NCBI GenBank assembly: GCA_052390495.1
Contig: JBQTGW010000350.1
Coordinates: 10,007-74,006, forward strand
Reading direction: 5' to 3'
Length of the DNA stretch: 64,000 nt
Source of the DNA: GCA-003244245 sp052390495
GTDB lineage: Bacteria; Actinomycetota; Actinomycetes; Mycobacteriales; Pseudonocardiaceae
Part shown: positions 35,148 through 43,860 of the stretch, in pieces
How positions within the stretch are numbered: position 1 is the stretch's first letter
How the letters are laid out: every line of letters starts with the position of its first letter
Translations under genes and position numbers: made by a program
The notes under the pieces: model-generated
Told to the model about the DNA's origin: nothing
Databases searched by the model: none
Seen by the model: the letters and a program-made list of their open reading frames with translations, nothing else

Positions 35148-35540
35148 ATGACAGATCTGAGCCGAGCCGGTGATCGGCGAGCTGTTGCGTTGTCAGTGAC
35201 CTGTGGCCGCGACGGCCGGGAGCACTTGGTGGCTGAGGAGGCGATGACTATCGGTAGCGCAGGGCGCTACCCGGCGCTGTGCGGGCACGCGGTATGGGCG
35301 GTCGCGCTGGCCTGCCCGGCGGGTCCACCGTGTCGGGCGTGTGCCGCGATACGTAATCCCGACACGCCGAGTGCGCGGCGGTACCGTCGCAAGCACCGGC
35401 CGGGGGTGTGGGCGCGGCTGGCGGCCTGGCTGAACCGGGTTCGGCTGCGTCGCCACCCCAGCGGGTTCGGCTCTCGTCGCGGGCGTTGCGCTGCTGATCC
35501 ACGAATCGAGAACGGGGCGGTGGTGCCCGATGGGCGCTGA
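35148..35540 (+). CDS. Small Cys-rich protein of XRE-linked accessory operons
   Basis: A 130-residue protein with paired cysteines (TCGRDGREHLV, then YPALCGHAVW, CPAGPPCRAC) that look like a small zinc-binding fold, followed by a basic tail. GGAGG precedes the ATG by six to seven bases. It overlaps the next gene by 11 bases. I recall similar small proteins beside TPR-type regulators in Pseudonocardiales, with no known function; here the regulator is the divergent gene at 33659-34910. Confidence 0.65.
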   Translation: MTDLSRAGDRRAVALSVTCGRDGREHLVAEEAMTIGSAGRYPALCGHAVWAVALACPAGPPCRACAAIRNPDTPSARRYRRKHRPGVWARLAAWLNRVRLRRHPSGFGSRRGRCAADPRIENGAVVPDGR

Positions 35541-35826
35541 CAGCCCGGACCTGGTGATCGCGATGCGACTGCTTGATCATGCCAAGCTGCGCGGTTTCAA
35601 GTTCCGGCGTGGCGCCCCGGGCGAGGACGGACCGCTGGTGGGCAGCCGAGTGAGCGGTTGCTGGGTGGACACGATCTATATCGAGGGATTTAGCCGCGAT
35701 TGTTTCGCTTGGCGTAAGCGGAGGTCATCGCTGATCGTTTCCGACGATGCACTGGTGGAGCGTCGGGTGGATGGCGATGCGCTGGGCGTGCTCAATGAGG
35801 TGTTGACGTGGGAGATGGAATCGTGA
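35530..35826 (+). CDS. Small conserved hypothetical protein
   Basis: A 98-residue protein, ATG 35530, ending in SSLIVSDDALVERRVDGDAL and VLNEVLTWE, with a WVDTIYIEGFSRDCFAWR core. It overlaps the Cys-rich gene by 11 bases and ends just before the acyl-CoA dehydrogenase, with which it shares a strand. No family function is known; the pair with the preceding gene recurs in related genomes as far as I can recall. Confidence 0.65.
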   Translation: MGADSPDLVIAMRLLDHAKLRGFKFRRGAPGEDGPLVGSRVSGCWVDTIYIEGFSRDCFAWRKRRSSLIVSDDALVERRVDGDALGVLNEVLTWEMES

Positions 35827-35881
35827 CATGGAGAGCTGGTCAGCCGTAGTGCTGGCCGTACTGCGGGATGGAAGGAACGCT

Positions 35882-37150
35882 GTGACCGCCCACGCCAGCA
35901 CCACTGCACCCCCGGCGACCGGAGCCATCGACTTCACCATCCCGCCCGAGCTGGCCGACGTGCTCGCCCGGGTGCGCGCGTTCGTCCAGGAGGACGCCCT
36001 GCCCGCCGAGGCGCAGCTCGCTGACCCGTCCGACTTACTGAAGAGCTGGGACGTCGTCGAGCGCCTGCGTGAGCGGGCACGAGAACGCCGCATCTACACG
36101 CCGCAGCTGCCTGCGCAGTGGGGTGGGCTGGGGATCGGTGTGCTCGGCATGGCGCTGATCTCGCAGGAGTGCGGGGTGAGCGGGCTGGCCTCGCTTGGCC
36201 TGAACGCCATGGCGCCGGACGAGGGCAACATGCACACGCTGCTGCTCGCAGGCACGGATGAGCAGCTCGAGACGTACCTGCGGCCGCTGGCGCAGGGCCG
36301 GGTGCGGTCGTGCTTCGCGATGACCGAACCCGACGTCGCGTCGTCGGATCCGACCAATCTCCAGACCACCGCGGTGCGCGACGGCGACGAGTGGGTGCTC
36401 AACGGCCGCAAGTGGTTCATCTCCGGCGCCCAGGGCGCGGCGTTCGCGATCGTCGTGGCGAAGACCGGCAGTGCTGACGCCGCCGGGCACCGCAACTACT
36501 CGCTGATCCTGGTGCCGTGTGACACGCCCGGCTGGGAGGTGGTGCGCGACCCGGGGATCATCGGCGCGCACTTTCCCGGCGGGCATCCGGAGATCCGGCT
36601 GACCGACGTGCGGGTGCCGGTGGCGAACCTACTCGGCGCTGAGGGTCAGGGGTTCGTGATCGCTCAGCAGCGCCTGGCAGGCGGGCGGCTGGCGCATGCG
36701 ATGCGGTGGATCGGCGTGTCGCAGCGGGCGTTGGACCTGACCGCGCAGCGGCTGCTGGAGCGCACCGCGTTCGGCAAGGAACTGGCTCAGCACCAGGCGC
36801 TGCAGTTCTTCGTGGCCGACAGCGCGATCGACCTGTACGCATCGCGGCTGATGGTGCTGCATGCTGCCTGGAAGGTGGAGCATGGCCTGCCGCACCGTCA
36901 GGAGATCGCGATGGTCAAGACGTTCGTGAGCGAGGCGTTCGGGCGGATCGTCGACCGCGCCGTGCAGGTGTTCGGGTCCCATGGCATCGCCACCGACCTG
37001 CCGATCGCCGGGTGGTACGCCGATGCGCGGGCGGCCCGCATCTACGACGGGGCCAGCGAGGTGCACCGGATGACGATCGCACGGGAGTGCTTGAAGCTGG
37101 CGCGCCAGGGCGAGTCGCTTTCTGCCGCCTGTGGGGACCTCGCGGGGTGA
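35882..37150 (+). CDS. Acyl-CoA dehydrogenase, ACAD10/11-like, with Asp in the base position
   Basis: A 422-residue FAD enzyme with FAMTEPDVASSDPTNLQTTA, WFISGAQ, HFPGGHPEIRL and RTAFGKELAQHQ. The position of the catalytic Glu in ordinary acyl-CoA dehydrogenases (YEG) is Asp389 in IYDGASEVHRM, as in the ACAD10/11 group. The GTG at 35882 has AAGGA upstream; the frame open to 35828 is not needed. It overlaps the kinase-like gene by GTGA, so the two form a unit, in mammals fused in one protein (ACAD11). Confidence 0.88.
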   Translation: MTAHASTTAPPATGAIDFTIPPELADVLARVRAFVQEDALPAEAQLADPSDLLKSWDVVERLRERARERRIYTPQLPAQWGGLGIGVLGMALISQECGVSGLASLGLNAMAPDEGNMHTLLLAGTDEQLETYLRPLAQGRVRSCFAMTEPDVASSDPTNLQTTAVRDGDEWVLNGRKWFISGAQGAAFAIVVAKTGSADAAGHRNYSLILVPCDTPGWEVVRDPGIIGAHFPGGHPEIRLTDVRVPVANLLGAEGQGFVIAQQRLAGGRLAHAMRWIGVSQRALDLTAQRLLERTAFGKELAQHQALQFFVADSAIDLYASRLMVLHAAWKVEHGLPHRQEIAMVKTFVSEAFGRIVDRAVQVFGSHGIATDLPIAGWYADARAARIYDGASEVHRMTIARECLKLARQGESLSAACGDLAG

Positions 37151-38268
37151 GCGGACACTCGCTGGCCTGCGACGACGTTGTCGGCACGTTCGAGGAGGCG
37201 GCAGGACATTCCCGGGAGCCGCTGCTGGTGCTCGAGCCGCTCGCAGCGTTTCTCGATGCGCACGGCCTCGGCTCGGGTGGCGAGATCACGGTCGAGCCGA
37301 TCGGGGAGGGCCATTCGAACATCACCTTCCTGCTGCGCCGCGATGGGGTAGACCGCGATGGGGTGGGCCGCGAAGCGGTGGAGTGCGTGCTGCGGCGCCC
37401 GCCCCGCGGACCCCTTCCGCCCAGCGCGCACGACGTGCTGCGGGAGGCGCGGGTGCTGCGGGCGCTCGGTCCCACTCCGGTTCGGGTACCTGCCGTGTTG
37501 GCGGTCTGCGATGACCTCGAGGTGATCGGTGCCCCCTTCTATCTGATGGAGAAAGTTGAGGGCCACGTCGTGACCTCGGCGATCCCGGCCGAGCTGGACA
37601 GCGTGGCGCAGCGTCGGCGGATCGGCGAGGAATTGATCGACGCCCTGGTGGAGGTCCATGCGGTCGACTGGCAGGCGGTTGGGCTGGCGGGTTTCGGCAA
37701 GCCGACCGGGTACCTCCAGCGCCAGGTGCGGCGATTCCTCGGGCTGTGGGAGCACAACAAGACCCGCGAGCTAGCGGCCGTCGAGCGGGTGGGGCGTTGG
37801 CTGGCGGTGAACCTGCCGACCTCCGGCCCGGCGACGATCGTGCACGGCGACTATCGGCTGGGCAACACGATGCTGGCGCCCGGCGCGCCTGCCCGCATCG
37901 CCGCGATCTTCGACTGGGAAATGACAACGATCGGCGATCCACTCGCTGATCTGGGATATCTGTGCGCGCTGTGGGCAGACCGCGACGACCCGCCAGCGGG
38001 GATGTTCGAGCTGAACAGCGTGACGCGAGCAGCGGGGTTCCCCTCACGCGCGGAGCTCGTTGCGCGTTATGAGGAGCATTCGGGACGGTCGATGACCGAC
38101 ATCCGCTGGTACCAGACGCTCGCGCTGTGGAAGGCGATCGTGTTCATGGAAGGCAACTACAAGCGCGCCATGGCCGGGGCCACGGACGACCCGTTCCTCA
38201 AGCAGTTCAGGGACGGGGTCGTGGAGCTGGCGCACCGAGCAGAGCAGATGGCGTACGGGGCGAGGTGA
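37147..38268 (+). CDS. Aminoglycoside-phosphotransferase-like kinase paired with the acyl-CoA dehydrogenase
   Basis: A 373-residue APH-fold kinase: IGEGHSNITFLL (ATP lid), IVHGDYRLGNTM with catalytic Asp235, and FDWEMTTIGDPLADLG with the metal Asp256. It is the equivalent of the N-terminal domain of ACAD10/11 and of LvaA of the Pseudomonas levulinate pathway, which phosphorylate 4-hydroxyacyl-CoA so that the dehydrogenase-like partner can eliminate the phosphate. The GTGA overlap supports joint production. An insertion DGVDRDGVGRE near residue 60 is unusual. It is not expected to confer antibiotic resistance. Confidence 0.87.
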   Translation: MSGHSLACDDVVGTFEEAAGHSREPLLVLEPLAAFLDAHGLGSGGEITVEPIGEGHSNITFLLRRDGVDRDGVGREAVECVLRRPPRGPLPPSAHDVLREARVLRALGPTPVRVPAVLAVCDDLEVIGAPFYLMEKVEGHVVTSAIPAELDSVAQRRRIGEELIDALVEVHAVDWQAVGLAGFGKPTGYLQRQVRRFLGLWEHNKTRELAAVERVGRWLAVNLPTSGPATIVHGDYRLGNTMLAPGAPARIAAIFDWEMTTIGDPLADLGYLCALWADRDDPPAGMFELNSVTRAAGFPSRAELVARYEEHSGRSMTDIRWYQTLALWKAIVFMEGNYKRAMAGATDDPFLKQFRDGVVELAHRAEQMAYGAR

Positions 38269-38313
38269 GCCATAGCATCTGACAGGTTGTGTCGTCTCAT
38301 GGGAGGACCGCTT

Positions 38314-39969
38314 ATGCCTCGCCTACCGCACGGACAGATCGTCACTGCCGAGTTGGTACAGGAGTTGCAGACAGATCCGGCGTTGCTCGACGTCTTGGAA
38401 GTGGCCGACGCCGGGGCCGCTGTCAGGCGCCCGCGTCCGCGGGACCTGCAGGATTTCGACTTCATGTTTCCCACCCTGCAGTCCGATCCCGCTAACTTGC
38501 TGCCGGAGTCGACGCAGACCTTGGTTCACCTGAAAGCCCTCGCCGGGACGATGGAGGATCTCGACGAACTGGGTGGTGCCAACGACTCGCCGATCCCGGC
38601 GGCCTACACCTATTTCGGCCAGTTCGTCGACCATGACATCACCTTCGAGGTCCAGCCGGCCGACCTCCCACCGTCGTTCTCGGGATCCACGCAGCAGTTG
38701 CTGGCCGACGACATGGTGCCGTTGCCGCTGAACGAGATCAAGAACGTGATCCGGAACTTCCGGACCGCAACGCTCGACCTGGACAGTCTCTATGATCTGC
38801 CCGCCCCCCGGGATCCGGAGAACGGTGACAAGCTGCGCCTCGGTACGGTCGCCCCGCTGGAGCAGACGGACCCGCCGTCGTCGCCGACTCAGCGGCCGCC
38901 GGGAAAGGGCGATGACAACGACCTGCCCCGCGAGCCACCCAGCGACGACATCCTGCACGACCGTGCCGCGCTGATCGGTGACCCGCGCAATGACGAGAAT
39001 CTGATCATCGCGCAGCTGCACGTGGCCTTCATCAAGGCCCATAACCGGCTGGTGGACGAGGGCCGGACGTTCGAGCAGGCACAACGTGTGCTGCGCAGGC
39101 ATTACCAGCACATCGTGATCCACGACCACCTCAAGCGGACCGCCGAACCGGCGATCGTCGACCGTATCCTGCGGCGGGGAAACCGCTGGTACAAGCCCTC
39201 GAGCAAGTCCGTCTTCATGCCGTTGGAGTTCACTGTCGCGGCATACCGCTTCGGGCACACCATGGTGCGCTCCGCCTACGACTTCAACCTCAACTTCAAC
39301 CTCAACGCGATTCCGGCGAGCCTTGAGTTGTTGTTCACCTTCACCGCGCTGAGCGGACAAATCGCCGGGACGCCCGGCGTCCCCCAAGATGGGTTCCGCA
39401 CCGTCCCCGAGAACTGGATCATCGAGTGGGAGAACATCATCGGAGATGGCTCGAACCTCGGCGGCAAAGCCCGACGCTTCGACACGCAGCTCGCCGGGCG
39501 GATCGTCGCGCCTGGGAGTGGGGTGGCACTGTTTAACCTGCAGACCCTTGCAGGTGAGCCTGAGCCGGGGCTTGCCGCTCACCTTTCCGCCCGTAACCTG
39601 CTGCGCGGCTACCGGATGCGCCTGCCCACCGGGCAGGCCGTTGCCGAGTTCCTTGGCCTACCGGCCCTCACGCCCGAGCAGCTGCGGGCGACGTCGGCGA
39701 ACCCGGCGCAGGAACAGGCGCTGCTCGACGGCGGGTTCCTGGACCGGACACCGCTCTGGTACTACGTGCTGGCCGAGGCCAAGCACCACGGTGGCACGCG
39801 CCTCGGTCCGGTCGGCAGTACGATCATCGCCGAGGTGCTGATCGGCCTGGTGCGCCGCAGCGACGACTCGATCCTGCGTAAATCAGGTTGGAAGCCGTCG
39901 CTCCCGTCTGCCAAGCGCGGCACGTTCGAGCTGGCCGATCTGCTGCGCTTCGCCAGGGTCCTGCCCTAG
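38314..39969 (+). CDS. Animal-type haem peroxidase family protein
   Basis: A 551-residue peroxidase/cyclooxygenase-superfamily protein. The distal motif YFGQFVDHDITFE (around residue 107) and the proximal EFTVAAYRFGHTMVRSAY (about 314) with its haem-binding His are present, along with NENLIIAQLHVAFIKAHNRL. GGAGG stands seven bases before ATG 38314. No secretion signal is seen, unlike animal members. Bacterial relatives oxidise small organics or fatty acids; the substrate is unknown. It ends opposite the convergent glycosyltransferase with a short hairpin between. Confidence 0.9.
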   Translation: MPRLPHGQIVTAELVQELQTDPALLDVLEVADAGAAVRRPRPRDLQDFDFMFPTLQSDPANLLPESTQTLVHLKALAGTMEDLDELGGANDSPIPAAYTYFGQFVDHDITFEVQPADLPPSFSGSTQQLLADDMVPLPLNEIKNVIRNFRTATLDLDSLYDLPAPRDPENGDKLRLGTVAPLEQTDPPSSPTQRPPGKGDDNDLPREPPSDDILHDRAALIGDPRNDENLIIAQLHVAFIKAHNRLVDEGRTFEQAQRVLRRHYQHIVIHDHLKRTAEPAIVDRILRRGNRWYKPSSKSVFMPLEFTVAAYRFGHTMVRSAYDFNLNFNLNAIPASLELLFTFTALSGQIAGTPGVPQDGFRTVPENWIIEWENIIGDGSNLGGKARRFDTQLAGRIVAPGSGVALFNLQTLAGEPEPGLAAHLSARNLLRGYRMRLPTGQAVAEFLGLPALTPEQLRATSANPAQEQALLDGGFLDRTPLWYYVLAEAKHHGGTRLGPVGSTIIAEVLIGLVRRSDDSILRKSGWKPSLPSAKRGTFELADLLRFARVLP

Positions 39970-39978
39970 CAGGCGCCC
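39956..39978. terminator. Hairpin between convergent genes
   Basis: GGGTCCTGC and GCAGGCGCCC pair around CCTA, overlapping the peroxidase stop and lying before the glycosyltransferase end. It is short and G/C-rich; a bidirectional terminator is plausible. Confidence 0.4.
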
Positions 39979-39991
39979 GGACAGCGAGTGT

Positions 39992-42505
39992 TCAGCCCCG
40001 GCTGGCCAGCCTGCGCAGCCGGCCGACGGCTCGTCGGGCCACCTCGCCAGGTCCACCGGCGGACAGGTAGGAGCGGACCAGCGCCACGTCGCGGCGCAGT
40101 TTGCCCGCTACCCGGAGCCGGTCGGGCGTGGTGAGTGGCGCGCCGGGGCGTCGGTCGGCCGCCGGGCGCGGGTTGCGGCAGAACTCGACCAACGGGGCGA
40201 GCACGGCGTCCCAGGTGTAGCGCTGCGCCACCACCGCGATCCGCTCCCGGCAGCCTGCGGCGAACTCGTCGTCGTAGAGCACCCGCGTCAGCGCTGCGGC
40301 CAGCGCGGCGGGGTCCGCAGCGGGTACCACCACGCCAAGTTCCTCGGCGCGGACCAGCTCGGCGAAGGAGTCGCCGTCGGTGGTGACGATGGGCAGCCCG
40401 GCCCACAGGTAGTCCAGTACTCGGGTGCGGAAGGCGAAGGTGGTCTCGATGTGCTCCAAGTGCGTCGTCACCCCGAGGTCCGCGTCGAGCAGCCAGTTCT
40501 GCCGGTCGGCGTAGGGCACCCAGGTCTCGTTGAAGAACACCTGTTTACCGGTGAGCTCGAGCGTGTCGGCGAGGCGGCGGGTCTGCCCGGCCATGTCCAT
40601 GTCGGGCACATCGGGGTTCGGGTGTCGCATGCCGAGGAACACCAGCCGCAGGTCGTGATGCTCGGTCCGCAGTGCGTGCACGGCATGCAGCAACGTCAGC
40701 GGGTCGAACCACGAGTAGACGCCGCCCGCCCAGAGCACCACCTTCTCCCGCGATCCGAAGCCCAGGGTGTCGCGTAGGCCGGGGCCGGTGCGCTGTGGCG
40801 GCTTGCCGGACAGCCCGAAGGGGGCGACGGCCAGCAGTGATCGGGTCGTGGGGTCGGCGTCGTACACGGTGGGGGACAGCCGCCCGATCGCCGCGAGGTG
40901 CCCGAGCCAGAAGTGCCGCTGGCGCTGCGAGGCGCACAAGAAGAAGTCGCCCCGGCGCAGCTGCTTCGACAACACTTCGGTTGCCCCGTTCACCACCTTC
41001 GCGCGGTCCTGGTCGTCGAGGTCGCGACCCTGTTCGAGCTGTTCGAGGTGTATCGGGTCATAGATATCGGCCACGACAATATGATTCGACGTCGTCAGCG
41101 CGGGCACCTGCTCCAGCACATCACCCTGCAGCACCACCAGCTGCGCCCATTCCAGCTCGGGGCCGATCTTGCGGGCGGGTACCTGTCGGACCTCGAATTC
41201 AGCAGTGGGAGGCTCGCAGTATGCGTTGAGGCAGATCAGCCGCACGTCGTGCGCTTCGGCGAGCACCTGGGCGATATTCCAGGCCCGGATCGCCGGCCCG
41301 GCCATCCGTTCTGACACCGCGTCGGGAGTGATGACCAGGATTCGTCTGCGGGTCCCGTACACGCCCTCCACGCCGAGCACGTCGACCAGCACGTCGTGCG
41401 CCAGCAGGTACGGAGCCAGCGGGAAGGCGGGCTCCAGGGCATTGCGCATCAGCGGCAGCAGGTCGGCGTCGGTGCGGACCCGGGCGGCCTGCTCGGTGCG
41501 CCGCGAAACAGCTAGCGAGGGCAGCATCTCCACGAACCGGTCGATGGCGTAGACCGCGGCCATGGTCACCCGCGGCACGACCATCGGTTCGCCGGCGCCC
41601 GTTTCCTCGGCTGGCTTTTCCTCATCTGGCTTTTCCTCATCTGGGGTGCGGCGGGTCAGCTCCAGTTCGGTGGGGTCGCATTCGCCGCGGGCGGTGGCCC
41701 GGCGTATGGCCAGCGCGAGTGCGCCGGGCAGCACGGCGGCCAGCGTCTGGTCGGAGACGTTCTTGTACAGCGCGGCCAGTGCGTTGCGTTCCAGCAGGTA
41801 GATCTCGCGGGCCGGGTCGGCGCCCCGCAGCGAGGCGTGGTGGCGGTGATAGGCGATCGAGGCGGGTTCGTAGCGCACCCGGTAGCCACGCAGGTTGAGC
41901 CGCCAGCCGAGGTCGACGTCCTCGTAGAACATGAAGAATCGCTCGTCGAACCCGCCGAGCTGCTCGAAGACCTCCTTGCGGACCAGCAACGCGGCCCCGG
42001 TGCCGAACAGCACATCGCGGGGGGTGTCGTGGGAGCCGTCGTCGAGTGCGCCTGCCTGCGGCTTGTAGCCCATGCCGTACCAGGTCAGACCGGCGTCCAC
42101 GAAGTCGATGCGCTCGCCGTCCCAGTCCAGCACCTTGCTGGCCACCGCGGCGACGTCCTTCTCGGCGTGGAACACCTCGACGGCAGCCCGCACCCAGGTC
42201 CGGTGTGGGCGGGCGTCGCTGTTGAGGAATGCGACGACGGAGCCGGTTGCCTTACTGACACCCAGGTTGCAGCCGCCGGCGAATCCGGTGTTGGTGGGGC
42301 AGCGGATCAGCTTGGCCGGTGTGACGGCGGCGGCGATCCGATCGGCGCTGCCGTCGCCCGAGGCGTTGTCCACGCAGATCAGCTCGAGCTTCTCGGCGGG
42401 CCAGTCCAGCTCGTCGCGCAGCGCGCGGAGGCAGGTCACGGTGTCCTCGGCGCCGCGGTAGTTGATCACGATCACCGACACCTTCGGCAGTGCGCGCTCA
42501 CTCAC
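39992..42505 (-). CDS. Fusion glycosyltransferase: GT2 domain followed by GT4 domain
   Basis: An 837-residue two-domain enzyme. The N-terminal GT2 (about 1-290) has VSVIVINYRG, the FLNSDARP acidic motif and GGFDERFFMFYEDVDLGWRL; a charged linker with DEEKPDEEKPAEE follows; the C-terminal GT-B domain (about 395-800) has ILVITPDAVSERMAGPAIRA and a LDYLWAGLPIVTTDGDSFAE donor-site region. GTG 42505 is preferred over the frame open to 42580, with GAGG upstream. Such fusions make surface polysaccharide with two sugars added in turn. It is divergent from the contractile injection cluster. Confidence 0.88.
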   Translation of the reverse strand: MSERALPKVSVIVINYRGAEDTVTCLRALRDELDWPAEKLELICVDNASGDGSADRIAAAVTPAKLIRCPTNTGFAGGCNLGVSKATGSVVAFLNSDARPHRTWVRAAVEVFHAEKDVAAVASKVLDWDGERIDFVDAGLTWYGMGYKPQAGALDDGSHDTPRDVLFGTGAALLVRKEVFEQLGGFDERFFMFYEDVDLGWRLNLRGYRVRYEPASIAYHRHHASLRGADPAREIYLLERNALAALYKNVSDQTLAAVLPGALALAIRRATARGECDPTELELTRRTPDEEKPDEEKPAEETGAGEPMVVPRVTMAAVYAIDRFVEMLPSLAVSRRTEQAARVRTDADLLPLMRNALEPAFPLAPYLLAHDVLVDVLGVEGVYGTRRRILVITPDAVSERMAGPAIRAWNIAQVLAEAHDVRLICLNAYCEPPTAEFEVRQVPARKIGPELEWAQLVVLQGDVLEQVPALTTSNHIVVADIYDPIHLEQLEQGRDLDDQDRAKVVNGATEVLSKQLRRGDFFLCASQRQRHFWLGHLAAIGRLSPTVYDADPTTRSLLAVAPFGLSGKPPQRTGPGLRDTLGFGSREKVVLWAGGVYSWFDPLTLLHAVHALRTEHHDLRLVFLGMRHPNPDVPDMDMAGQTRRLADTLELTGKQVFFNETWVPYADRQNWLLDADLGVTTHLEHIETTFAFRTRVLDYLWAGLPIVTTDGDSFAELVRAEELGVVVPAADPAALAAALTRVLYDDEFAAGCRERIAVVAQRYTWDAVLAPLVEFCRNPRPAADRRPGAPLTTPDRLRVAGKLRRDVALVRSYLSAGGPGEVARRAVGRLRRLASRG

Positions 42506-42855
42506 GTCGGAGTTCCTCTCTCGGGCCGCAGGTAGCCTGCCGCATCGCGGTCGGGTTGCTCCCACAGGGACCCCAGGCACGGGTCGAACTGCTCTGCTGG
42601 GCTACTCGTATACCTCCAGGCAAGGTGGAAATAGTTATATATTGCTGCTACATCCCCCTGGTCAGGTGCCACCCTGAAGGATTAACCTGCGGTCGGTCAC
42701 TGACACAGCATCACCATCGGTGGGCCGGTTGCAGGTGGGTGCGGGTGTCACCGCTGCACCGGCAGCGTCGGGAGAGGACCTGGCAAGGCGGCAGATCCGC
42801 CCGCGCCGGATCGGTGTATCCGGCTGGCGAAGTGGCACAGCAGGAGAGGTTGCCG
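42506..42855. other. Divergent promoter region before the injection-system cluster
   Basis: About 350 bases between the glycosyltransferase and the regulator gene. A TATATATT island near 42638-42643 is unusual for this GC content and is the best promoter candidate for the cluster. No protein frame is convincing. Confidence 0.45.
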
Positions 42856-43860
42856 GTGGACGAACTGCAGGTAAGGCTGTTCGGCGACGTGTCGGTCCAG
42901 CAGGCGGGCCGACCCCTTCCGTTTCCGTCCGGCAAGGCCCTTGAGCTGCTCTGCTACCTGCTGATTCATCGCGATCGTGCACACACCCGTGAGACCCTGT
43001 CGGAAGTGCTGTGGCCCGGCGGGAAACCTGCTACCTCCAAGAATTATCTACGCCAGGCCCTGTGGCGGCTCAATGCGACGGTCCGATGCAGGCCGGACCG
43101 CCACCGAACAGGAACCGAGCTGCCCCTGATCATGGAGCCTGACTGGGTGCGTATCAATCCTGACGGTGCCTGGTGGCTGGACGTAAATGCATTCGAGCAA
43201 ACCTACGCCGCCGTTCGTGATATATCTGGACGCAGTCTCTCCGACAGTCAGGCGCAAGCTGTGGAATCGGCTCTCGAGCTTTACCGCAGCGATCTGATGG
43301 CGGCCTGGTATCACGATTGGTGCGGCTATGAGCGGGACCGACTGCGGCTCGCTTACCTGGCAATGCTGGATCAGTTGATGAGCTATTGCGAGACGCGGCG
43401 GCTCTACGCGAAGGGGCTGGGCCTCGGACAGACCGTATTGCGTTACGATCCGGCCCGGGAATGCACCCATCGCCAGCTGATGCTGCTCCACTACCTGGCG
43501 GGAGACCGGACCTCCGCCATACGTCAGTACGAGCGTTGTAGTTCCGTCATGGCCCAGGAGTTCGGAGTCCAGCCCTCCGCGGGCACTGTTGCCCTATACG
43601 ACCAAATCTGCGCCGACCGGGTACCTGATACTCCGTTGCCGCTGCCCGGGATGTCGCTGTTCAGCGGAGCGTCGGTGACCGGGCCGTCGACACTCGAGCG
43701 GCCGGAAATCGCAGCAATCGCGGGTCTGCATGCCCGGCTCGATCAGATTCAAGCCAGCTTGTGCGCACTTCAAGAATCCGTTCTGCAGAGTAGCGGAGCG
43801 CGTTTCGGGCACGCTCAAAAAATACCGAACGATTTGTCGGGGAAAAATGGCGGACAGTGA
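42856..43860 (+). CDS. BTAD/SARP-type transcriptional regulator of the injection-system cluster
   Basis: A 334-residue regulator. The N-terminal OmpR-type winged helix (LQVRLFGDVSVQQAGRPLPF through LRQALWRLNATV) is followed by a bacterial transcriptional-activation (BTAD) helical domain with WYHDWCGYERDRLRLAYLAM and HRQLMLLHYLAGDRTSAIRQ, and a C-terminal tail that looks coiled (LHARLDQIQASLCALQESVL). No ATPase domain is present. GGAGAGG lies six bases before GTG 42856. It overlaps the AAA+ gene by 14 bases and is probably the activator of the downstream genes. Confidence 0.88.
   Translation: MDELQVRLFGDVSVQQAGRPLPFPSGKALELLCYLLIHRDRAHTRETLSEVLWPGGKPATSKNYLRQALWRLNATVRCRPDRHRTGTELPLIMEPDWVRINPDGAWWLDVNAFEQTYAAVRDISGRSLSDSQAQAVESALELYRSDLMAAWYHDWCGYERDRLRLAYLAMLDQLMSYCETRRLYAKGLGLGQTVLRYDPARECTHRQLMLLHYLAGDRTSAIRQYERCSSVMAQEFGVQPSAGTVALYDQICADRVPDTPLPLPGMSLFSGASVTGPSTLERPEIAAIAGLHARLDQIQASLCALQESVLQSSGARFGHAQKIPNDLSGKNGGQ

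Noticed and set aside
36706..37146. N-terminal extension of the kinase-like gene
   Set aside because: It lies within the acyl-CoA dehydrogenase in another frame and translates to an Arg/Gly-rich run; GTG 37147 gives the GTGA overlap and a normal length.
37147..38268. Aminoglycoside resistance kinase
   Set aside because: Fold is APH-like, but coupling to an ACAD10/11-type dehydrogenase points to an acyl-CoA substrate.
38323..39582. A 419-codon minus-strand frame opposite the haem peroxidase
   Set aside because: Low-complexity antisense translation without motifs; the peroxidase frame has both haem-site segments and a ribosome site.
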